Shown here: positions 55,060-64,000 of the stretch, one piece after another
Numbering within the stretch: position 1 is the first letter of the stretch
Layout of the letters: each line of letters begins with the position of its first letter
Assembly (NCBI GenBank): GCA_028023455.1
Contig: JAQFVV010006638.1
Span: 1 to 64,000 of the forward strand
Reading direction: 5' to 3'
Source: Epiperipatus broadwayi
Lineage: Eukaryota; Onychophora; Udeonychophora; Euonychophora; Peripatidae
Length of the DNA stretch: 64,000 bases
Made by a program: the position numbers and the translations under genes
Notes under the pieces: generated by a model
What the model was told of the DNA's origin: nothing
Databases searched by the model: none
The model's input: only the letters and a program-made list of their open reading frames with translations

Positions 55060-56014
55060 TTCCAAAAGCCTTCAAATACCTTTCACATATTTTGAACAGC
55101 TCCTTTTGTACAACACTATCTATTTTGCCTCATGTGTTCCTCTGCTTCTTGTTCTGGTCTGAAGTTTGGTTTCTTTGGTGGTCTCTTCCCTTCAGGTGTT
55201 TTTCTCCATTTTGGAAAAGTCTCCATTCCTGCTCTCTGCCATCTTTCCTTTTTTTACTGCTTCACAATGCCCACCCTAGTCATATGAGCTCATATCAATG
55301 GTTTTGAGCAACTCAGCAATCAATCCAATGGATGCTTTCCCTGCTCCCAAGATCATCTGATCCACTCTCATAGGCATACTATGCCTACAATGTGGAGTAT
55401 ATTACTCTATATCCGATTGCATGCATGTAATGTCTGCATTCTAGCCACCTAACTATAAAAAACTGTGAATAGCTATTATCACAACCTTCCTTAAACTTCT
55501 CTTGTATGATTTGATAATGTGTCAACTTCTGCCTGTTCTTGGACCAAAAGAACTCTCTCACTTTTTTTGATACTCTACAAAATTAGCTGGCTGTCAACAT
55601 AGTACATCCCAGCACAATAGAGCATTGTCTGTGAAATTGCTGCAGGCAATAATTACTTTACTCTTTTCCACCATGGGATTTACACTGAAGTATTTTTTTC
55701 AAATTATGTATATGCTCAACAGGTGTCTTCCCCATTCTACCTGCAAATGGATGATTTTTTAGGAATTGGTTCACATTCCCTTACACCACTGTGTAACCTA
55801 TTGCCACTGCTGGTTTTCCTGAGTGGTTTACTTGAGTGACCTTCTTCTGTTCACCCCTGCTCTCCATATCTGAGTCTTCTGTGCTTTCATCTTTCTGTTC
55901 CCCCAAATCATTTTCATCTTTAATTTTTATGTTCTGTTCCAATCTACTCATTCTCATTTTTATTTCTCCGAATCTAAATTCTAGACTTTCAAGTTTTCCC
56001 AAAATCTGCTCCAA
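55060..56014 (-). pseudogene. gag: Third Ty3/gypsy gag remnant (element C), strongly decayed
   Basis: The minus-strand frame 56,014-55,781 starts MEQILGKLESLEFRFGEIK, a helix-forming acidic/basic stretch, and stops after GYTVV. In continuing frames come NQFLKNHPFAGRMGKTPVEH, then CSNFTDNALLCWDVL (near 55,635), REFFWSKNRQ and HYQIIQEKFKEG (near 55,555-55,490), which align with the capsid blocks of gags A and B (W-W pair, KSFWNRDKQ, EKYK). Stops and shifts are frequent after that, to about 55,060. No pol follows, so this is an isolated fragment. The homology was found by comparing the three gags here, not by recognising a frame of its own. Confidence 0.65.
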
Positions 56015-57811
56015 AATATTTTCCTCAATAATAATAATACAAACAACTATCGCTTTGTTAACGTATTTCTGAAATTAATAGTGAAACACTTGTTAAAAAT
56101 CATACCTAAAATATAACTTTAATCCATTTATTAGTTGGATTTCTGAAAAGTCAGCAATTGTAATCAAATTCTAAGCTTGATTTATTTGGGACAGAACAAA
56201 GATTTAATCTCACATGATTATTTTTTCAAAATTTAAATGATTATTATAAATTTGTTCACTTACTCTTAACTTATTTACTACTGAATACTCATAATTTTTC
56301 CCATTCTTCTGTACATCTCTTTGAAGTCCTCTACTTTGGATGCCATTGTAACAAAAACCCCTACTCACTATATAATAAGTTCACCTAATACACTTATGAC
56401 ACAGAAAACATATGTGCCTACATATGTATATTTAACTAAAACTATTTTGGCATAATTACTGTTGATCAAAATGTCTTCTGAATCCCTTATCATTAACTGT
56501 AAAGCATTCCCAACATGTATTTATGAACATCCATAGGAATTCAAGTGCCAATAATATATGAATATAAGAATTATGTGATGTGAATGTATTACCAACAAGA
56601 ACCACTGTCTTAAAAAATGTGAGAGAGGTTTTTGACCATCAGCTAACTCAGTCTCATGGTTGGGTGATGTCACAGATGGGAATAGATGCAAATGGGAGTA
56701 ATAGTTTTGAAATCACAAAAAAATATACAAAGAAAATATTACAATAAGATTTATAAGTTTCACTATCAAATCAGATTTTATTTAAATACTTCCAAAGACC
56801 ATTATTATTGTTTTGATCTTTAAGAAAAAAACAATTCAACCCTTAACGCTTTTAAACATAATTATAATTAATACTCTGCCATTTTGATATGCATACATGC
56901 AACATTTTTTCCAATATTTTTTATTACAAATAAATCAAGTAGGGAAAGTCAATAGAAATACTTTATTCCATGTGTCCTCATATGTTCGCAAAATAAGAAT
57001 TTAATAAAAAAAATTATTAACTTAATTGGATTGTCATATTCATTTATGATAAATGATTAACAATTTCTTTCTCATAAAAAATCAATACATAAAGTTCTTT
57101 ACCTGAATTTCCCCAGAGAACTTGCAGAAGATTGTTTTGTTTACTTTTAAGAGTTATGATGAATGCAGGTATTAGACATAGAATTCTTTGTGCAGATTCC
57201 CAATCTTTGTATTTGTGTATGACCATTGGTTGATGACACTCTGCTTTGGTTCTGACATTGGTAATTATTTAATTACGAAACATCTTGTTATTGACAGACA
57301 AAACAGCTGAAGTTAGTCAGAATTAGGGGTTCAGATCCAATACATTATGCTCTTAGCCCAACATTTCCTTTTGATCTGCCATTATGTAAGTTTAAAATTT
57401 TAAAACTTTTAAAATTGGATTCACGATTACATTGTTAATGGCTGAAGCTCTGCAGAGACAAGATCCTGAACATTATGGGTGTCTCTCTTTTATAGTATTC
57501 TCCATTTGATCTAGGAGATTCTTTTGATCTCACTTCCTGTTTCCAATTGCTGCCTAACCAGATTTTGATTGACATGTAAAAAGCTTTTATCACTGCTTTT
57601 ATTGTAAAAAAAAGAAAGAAAAAATTCATTTCTGATGGAAACTTTTAGGTTTTTAAAATATGAAATAAAATCTCATTTCTATCTTTTTGATTATCAAACC
57701 ATTCACACACACATTCGTAACACGGACATATACATCGTCTCAAAATGACAGAGCCCCCCCATCTCTGTATTTATGTAACCACGCTCACATAATAAAATTA
57801 AATTTATATAT
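56015..57811. other. Intergenic, nothing recognised
   Basis: AT-rich. It could contain the leader or LTR of gag remnant C, but no match to the LTRs of A or B was seen. No coding frame is supported. Confidence 0.45.
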
Positions 57812-57878
57812 ACATCTACATAGACATTTAATGACCGTCCTTTATATTATTTGTGAATGGGTGCAAACCTATTCTGTC

Positions 57879-57881
<3 letters not shown>

Positions 57882-57968
<87 letters not shown>
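57882..57968. repeat. (AT)n microsatellite
   Basis: About 87 nt of AT dinucleotide following the second 75-bp repeat copy. The long frame across it (57,687-58,070) is an artefact of the repeat. Confidence 0.95.
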
Positions 57969-57970
<2 letters not shown>

Positions 57971-59285
57971 CACAACAATAATAATAAATTCAAGAACAAC
58001 AAACTATCATAAACAGTCTTTAAATCTGCAAAAGTACTTTTGGTTAATTTTTAAAACCTGCGTCCAGTAGATTTAAATACTGTCTATAGTAGTTTGTTAT
58101 TGTTAAATTTATTATTTTTGTTGTGACTACATTTTTTTTTTATTTTAACTTATTTTCTGTATATTTAATATTTCACTAAGATATCACATTATCACCATAT
58201 TCTATAATTAAAACAAGCTGTCTAAAAAGTATCAAACTTTCCATAATTAGTGTCAACAAGTGAAATTCTTAATAATCAGCTGCTGCAACAAATTTTGTGC
58301 AGAAAATCATATCGAGTACATAATCATCCAATATTATCAGTAAGGATCCTTGAAACTGAAAGCACTGCATAGAAATGTGTATAAATATAACTGGGTTCAA
58401 ATCTATATAAAAGTAAAATATCTTGAATTGAAAACATTATTGTGTATTCATCTTTGCCTCATAACCACCTGTTGAAGGGTGATTGGATTCTAAAATGTAG
58501 GTACTATGTTATCAAATCCAAGTCTCCTCAACATTGAAAGCCATCAGCTAAAACTAGTTTTTTTTTTACTGAATTGTACTACTGTTTGCTATTGTAATAT
58601 TCTATATTTTGCTTTATTTTATGATGGTTAATAGAATTTAATTTTTTAATTATTTTAAGAGCCAAGGACAGTATTTCGTTTTTATATTTTATTGTATTAA
58701 TATATAACTTCTCTCTCATCTTCACTAATACCCACTAATATTTATGTGCCTATATGCTGCTCTGTTTTATGACTGTTGTACTCATATCAAGGTAATAAAT
58801 AACATGGCCACTGGCTCAATTATTTATCTATCAAGCTTATAAGCATTTGCTTTATTATATGTGAAATTTTTTTTAAATGCTCAGAGTTACTGGTAAAAAT
58901 TGAGATTTTAATGTTCACAGCATTGTGACATATCTCTAAAAATTTTCATTAAACTCATTTTGATTTATATTTTTCTAAGACACCTTCTATAAGATCTAAT
59001 CATGTTGGTTTAACCAAGAGTATTACATAGGCTATCATACTTGTCTCCTTGAAATTAAAAGAGTTTCATGAGCAAAAATTTTATCTAACTTTAACTCTCA
59101 TATTATAGATGGCCATAAGTTATAGCAACCTTTTCTTCTTTAATTATATTTTAGGCTACTTTATTGGAATTTCTTTTATTTGCTCTGAAAAGGTTTTTAT
59201 ATTTGAAATGGGTTTGCTTTTTAATATGTTTCTATTTAAAATAGGCCTGCTCTTTGTACAATTATCATATATATATATATATATA
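57969..59285. other. Intergenic, nothing recognised
   Basis: AT-rich, with an (AT)n tract at 59,267-59,285 just before the foldback element. No gene is supported. Confidence 0.5.
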
Positions 59286-59854
59286 TGTCCACAGATGGCG
59301 TTCTACCAAAAACACCGATCAAGCGTGTTTTGTTTACATAAACGTCAGAGTAGTATTCACTATCTCTAACTATAATTCCACTTTCAGATCATGATTTCAA
59401 GCTATTTGCTATCGTCAGTGAAAGACAGGAATAAAGAAACTAGATCTAAATACAAACTCTGAGCGTTTATGAAACAATTTCTATTCAGCTTGCAAGCGTG
59501 AATTTTTTAGACACGTAATGTCTTCAAACTCAGCATAGCAAACCAGATAGCTATATGGGTCTGATCTCAGTTCAGCATCACCCATTTAGCTATCTGGTTT
59601 GCTATGCTGAGTTTGAAGACATTACGTGTCTAAAAAATTCACGCTTGCAAGCTGAATAGAAATTGTTTCATAAACGCTCAGAGTTTGTATTTAGATCTAG
59701 TTTCTTTATTCCTGTCTTTCACTGACGATAGCAAATAGCTTGAAATCATGATCTGAAAGTGGAATTATAGTTAGAGATAGTGAATACTACTCTGACGTTT
59801 ATGTAAACAAAACACGCTTGATCGGTGTTTTTGGTAGAATGCCATCTGTGGACA
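59286..59854. mobile_element. Foldback (MITE-like) element with 275-bp inverted arms
   Basis: Arms 59,286-59,560 and 59,580-59,854 are reverse complements with, by eye, two mismatches in 275 bp (G/A near each outer end and T/A near the centre), separated by a 19-bp spacer. The termini are TGTCCACAGATGGC and GCCATCTGTGGACA. The flanking bases are TA on both sides, as for Tc1/mariner-type insertion. There is no room for a transposase, so it would depend on one in trans. A transcript would fold into a long near-perfect hairpin. Interruption by frames on either strand is coincidental. Confidence 0.9.
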
Positions 59855-59924
59855 TAAATACAAGCGTTAGCAAGCTTTTTAACTTGCATTTTTGTTTTTC
59901 ATATATATATATAATAACGATTGT

Positions 59925-61480
59925 AAAGAATGGAGTCTTACGGTATCTACACTAAAGGGCACCACTAGGCTACTTCAACCTAGAAAATTTATAGAGTAGT
60001 TAGATACATAAGTTAAGAAATATATATATATATATTTTTTATTCCGACCATTAGCCCAATGTCACTAGCTGATGGAGTAGATGAGATTTATATTTTATAA
60101 ATTCTTATCAAAAATATTTTTAATATTAAAAATAATAGAAGCCACTGCCAGTAAAATATATAAAATTTAAAATTATTTTAGTATAACTTTAATATTTTTT
60201 TTTTACAAAACATTATAACTTATTTTACTTTAGATTTGAATTTACAATTTAACTGTTTATATTTATTTTAAAAGTTCAAACAGATGACTTAAATATTTTA
60301 TTAGAGTGTCGAGTATGAATAGACTACATAGATTGTATTTGAAAATAAAATATTCTATCCCTGATTTAACCTTAGGCCAAAGGTTTGCAGCCAAACCAAC
60401 ATCAATCCATCTGATATATCGATGCCTTCCATGCAGCATGAATACAACAGCACAAAATACAATACTGTCAGGAATGTATATCTGAACAGTATGGTTAGAA
60501 GACATTGACTCTATCCAGACAGGAATGCTACATCTATCTGGCAAGAAGAACAATAAAAAAAACTCCATAGGAAGAGACTCTGGTCTTTTTTCCAATCTAT
60601 GTTCCCATTTTATAGGCAAAGGAGGGTGTGTGGCATATGATACGATCCTGCAAGTAGCAAATCTCATACTACATGTACTAATTACAGCAATATATCCAAT
60701 CCATTGACCCAATCTAACTACAAAACAAATAACCTAAGATTACTTTCCCTTAAAGTAACATATATAATTTTACAAATCTATGGAGACATTCACGCCCGAC
60801 TTAAATTTAGCATTTATCACAAGTTGTTTTTTTTTTTTATAAAAAAAAAAGATCATAATTAAACTTAAAAGAACAAAAAAATATTACTGGAAATGATTTA
60901 CAAAAAATAATAATACATTCACTAAAATAATTATTAATAATTTAGTTTGGTCAGATAGGCAATACCATTGCTATCATTTAAACACTGGAATTTTTATATT
61001 TGATGTCCATGAATTATCTAAAGTTGTTACAGTTTTAAAAGGTCCATATTTTGTAGTTGTTTGTTATTTTGAACATGAATTCCCATGATGTTCTGAAGAG
61101 ATTGGTAACCAGTTAGCTATTGGTCCTTTATGATCATTGGTATTTTATTGCTGGGCCCAGATGTCCTATGATCCGCAATATGGGGAAAACAATGTTTCAT
61201 TTTTTTATAACAACTGAAGAAATTGAAAGTGTGTCTTTTAATCCTTTCATCTCCAAACTCTCTGACTTAACACATCTCTGCCGTCTCTTAATTCTCCTTC
61301 ACTCACTTTTATTTCCAAACTTTTTCTTTTTATATTAATTTTGCGGATTAACTCAACATTACATCATGATGACAGTGATAGTCTTTTCATTGAGGTCTGA
61401 TTCCTGAAGGGTTTCTTTTATTGGCTATTAGTTTCTATTGTTTTTCTCTTCTATCTCACCTTTTCTTATATATTTTGAAA
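59925..61480. repeat. 1.5-kb direct repeat, copy 1
   Basis: Collinear with 62,520-64,000, offset about 2.6 kb. Shared blocks are CACTA(C)TAGGCTACTT, GAAGCCACTGCCAGT, TATTCTATCCCTGATTTAA, TTAGGCCAAAGGTT, AGCCAAACCAAC, ATGGTTA-AAGACATTGAC, GGCAAGAAGAACAATAAAAA, AATAACCTAAGATTAC and AAAGGTCCATATTTTGTA. Divergence is moderate. The second copy runs past the window, so it may be part of a longer tandem array or an unrecognised transposon. Confidence 0.8.
60263..60712 (-). pseudogene. Unidentified open frame within the direct repeat
   Basis: A 149-codon frame (opens at a TTG) with FLPDRCSIPVW, NHTVQIYIPDSIVF and DVGLAANLWPKVKSGIEYF. In the second copy (about 63,365-62,930) the same frame is recognisable (DQWIGYIGEIS; FLPDICSIPVW) but has stops. 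Further along the minus strand (61,150-60,950 and 63,780-63,580) both copies have a stretch with YGPFKT near LDNS, open in copy 2 for 61 codons. This suggests an old protein-coding repeat, but I do not recognise it and the frame could be partly chance. Confidence 0.3.
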
Positions 61481-62519
61481 TGCCCAGGGGCTAGTTCACT
61501 TGGACTAATTAACATAATCATTTACATTTTACAATAACATTAATTAATTTATATATATTTTTGAAGATATATTTTTATCTTTAATTAAATCTTTTAAGTT
61601 CTTTTTTGTGAAAATTTAGTTTTAAAATACCTTTTTTCTTCCTTAATAAAGTTTTCTTTTAATATTTTCTTTCATCTGTGTGATTTTATATATATACAAG
61701 TTTAAGATAGAATTAATTTTCAATTTTTATGTCTTAAAAAAAGAAGTTTTTAAATGTGAACTTTTCAATGTCTAGATTTTTTAAAAAAAAAATAATAATG
61801 TAACCACATATGTGCCCGTTACATATCAGTAAACTTGCTTAAAAAAAAAAAAAAAGAAAAAAAAATATTTTACTTAGGGTTAGTAATTACGGTACATGAT
61901 TAACAAAAATTTACAAAGACATTCGGTTAATAATTTTACAAAAAGACTATATACAAAAAAGAAAATGTTGACTATCACTTTCCTATGAACCATCTAAGTT
62001 TATGCCTCCTCCCCCAAGAATGCTATTTTCTCTATATTTTATTTCTAACAAACGACATGACAAGCAAATTATATAAATTATTTATTTAAGAAGGTTGCAT
62101 TGAAGAAAATATTTTTCATGAGATAATGGGTTTATACGTGTATATTTGCAGCACAATTATAAATACCACCAACTTATTTATGACAGATTGAAATGCTTAC
62201 ATAGGGTTACACTGAAGTAAATTCCCAAAAAATACTCATTGTAAGGTACCACATTTACAATCATAAACTTATGTGGCTGTGCATACCTATACACATTTAA
62301 AAAAATGAAACAAATTAATTGCAACCTTTTGACTTTTTTTTTAAAAAATTAGTTTTAAAATTATTAATATCTTTGTTGTTTTTAATATATGTGCTATTTC
62401 TTTCTCACAGTGTTTTTATAAGATTTAAAGTATATGGTTTTATGTAAATAGATAAAAATATTTCACTTTAAAAAAGTTTGCTCATGGTATTCATGGTTTA
62501 TTAAACATCATTACATGTT
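61481..62519. other. Spacer between the direct repeats, no gene
   Basis: AT-rich with several A and T runs; nothing recognised. Confidence 0.5.
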
Positions 62520-64000
62520 GGGAGTCAAATTATAATGGTCCGATGGAATCTGCACTACAGAGCACTACTAGGCTACTTGAACCTAAAAAATTATAGAATA
62601 GGTGGATATGCAATGTTAAAGATCCAACTTTTTTTATTAGACCATCAGCCCTTGTCACTAGCTCAGTGGAGACACAGCGATAATATGTATTTTTTTATAA
62701 ATATTTTTAATATTAAAATAAAAAAGAGGAAGCCACTGCCAGTGATTAGCACACAAACATTTATTTATGCACATATAAATTTTGAATCCTTTTAGAATCA
62801 CTTTTACTTTAAAATTTTCTATTTATAAAACATCAGAACTTTAGTTTAAAATTTATCTCACATTTTAACTTTGTTTTTAGAATTTAATTTACATTTAAAC
62901 TTTTATTTTCTATGTTTGCAAAAATGAATTTAATATTTTATTAAGTGACTAGTATGAATAGACTGCATAGATTGCATTTGATAAGAAAATATTCTATCCC
63001 TGATTTAATCTTAGGCCAAAGGTTCACAGCCAAACCAACGTCAATCCTTCTGATATATCAATGCATTCAATGCAGCATAAATTTGAAAGAACAAAATACA
63101 ATACTATCAGGAATGTACATCTGAACAGCATGGTTAAAAGACATTGACCCTCATCCAGACAGGAATGCTACATATGTCTGGCAAGAAGAACAATAAAAAA
63201 ACTTCATAGGAAGGGACTGCGGTTCTTTTTGCTGACTTACGATCCAATTCCATAGGCAAAGGGGTGTGTGTGGCATATCATACGATCCTGAAAGTAGCAG
63301 ATGTCTTACTACATCTACTAATTTCACCAATATATCCAATCCATTGATCCAATCTTACTATGAAACAAATAACCTAAGATTACCCTCCCTTAAACTAACA
63401 TATATAATTTTACAAATCTATGCAGACATTCATGCCCAACTTAAATTTAGCATTTATTACAAGTTGTTTTTTTTTAAAAAAAATCATAATTAAACTTAAA
63501 AGAACAAAGAAAAAAATAAATTAATGGAAATGATTTACAAAAAAAATAATAATACATTCAATAAAATATTTTTTTATTAATTTGTTTTGGTCAGATAGGC
63601 AATACTATTGCTATCATTTAAATACTGGGAAAGTTTTATATTTAATGTTTGTGAATTATCTAAAGTTCTTACGGTTTTAAAAGGTCCATATTTTGTAATT
63701 GTTTGTAATTTTGAATGTGAATTCCTACGCCATCCTGAATATATTGGTATCCAGTTAGCCATTGGTCCTTTATAGTAGCTGGCAATTTATTGCCAGGCCC
63801 AGATGTCCTATAGTCTTCAAGATGGGGAAAAACAATGTTTCATTTTTTTATAACAACTGAAGGAATTGAAAGTGCGTTTTTCAATCCCTTCACCTCCAAC
63901 TCTCTGACTTAACACATCTCTGTCTTCTCTTAATTCTCCTTCACTCACTTTTATTTTCAAACTTTTTTTATATTAATTTTGCGGATTAACTCAACATTAC
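62520..64000. repeat. 1.5-kb direct repeat, copy 2 (cut by window end)
   Basis: Aligns with 59,925-61,480 throughout; the last bases (TTTTGCGGATTAACTCAACATTAC) match 61,341-61,364, so copy 2 is expected to continue beyond the window. Confidence 0.8.

Noticed and set aside
55026-55307. 93-codon plus-strand frame rich in Phe/Leu/Ser
   Set aside because: Antisense of gag remnant C, which has supporting homology.
57687-58070. 127-codon plus-strand frame
   Set aside because: Mostly (AT)n translated as Ile-Tyr; flanks show no motif.

Overview
The window reads as AT-rich, repeat-dominated nuclear DNA of an invertebrate animal. It has no bacterial-style gene organisation, many (AT)n tracts, and Ty3/gypsy, Penelope-like (PLE), RTE-like and foldback elements side by side. 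That mixture is common in arthropods, but the sequence alone does not fix the lineage and I do not name a species. I found no convincing intact host gene. The best host-gene candidate is a short terminal-exon-like frame at 11,480-11,565, lying inside a diverged 3-kb duplication.

Layout. 1-10,530 (minus strand) is one end of a Ty3/gypsy element (A): the start of pol runs off the left edge, followed by a degraded gag, a 3.5-kb leader holding an odd GC-rich coding-like island and repeated primer-binding-site-like motifs, and then an unusually long LTR-like segment (at least 3.8 kb). A second copy of that segment lies solo in plus orientation at 46,565-49,898. 11,440-14,360 and 19,735-22,930 are two diverged copies of a 3-kb sequence. 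Between them are a purine/pyrimidine inverted repeat (15.5-16.1 kb) and a minus-strand LTR fragment of family B (18.6-19.2 kb). 24,091-34,480 is a near-complete but dead Ty3/gypsy element (B) in plus orientation: LTR, PBS, gag with an 18-residue tandem repeat, protease-RT-RNase H, integrase, polypurine tract, LTR. 35.5-36.6 kb is a decayed RTE copy, 36.8-38.65 kb an old minus-strand PLE, and 39.5-41.2 kb a decayed ORF with an RRM-like stretch that is split by an (AT)n tract. 42.0-45.6 kb is a younger minus-strand PLE with a head-to-tail partial copy and inverted ends. 53.4-55.0 kb is a 5'-truncated RTE copy with one in-frame stop. 55.1-56.0 kb (minus) is a third, badly decayed gypsy gag (C). 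59,286-59,854 is a near-perfect 569-bp foldback element with TA flanks. 59.9-64.0 kb is a pair of 1.5-kb direct repeats.

How the parts relate. Gags A, B and C share capsid landmarks (a W-W pair and an SFW/FFW motif about 20 residues later) and all begin with long charged helical regions, so they look like one clade of elements. All coding copies carry stops or frameshifts, so none is autonomous as read. A few lesions sit at homopolymers and could be assembly errors. Several elements abut (AT)n tracts, which suggests either an insertion preference or later microsatellite growth at their ends.
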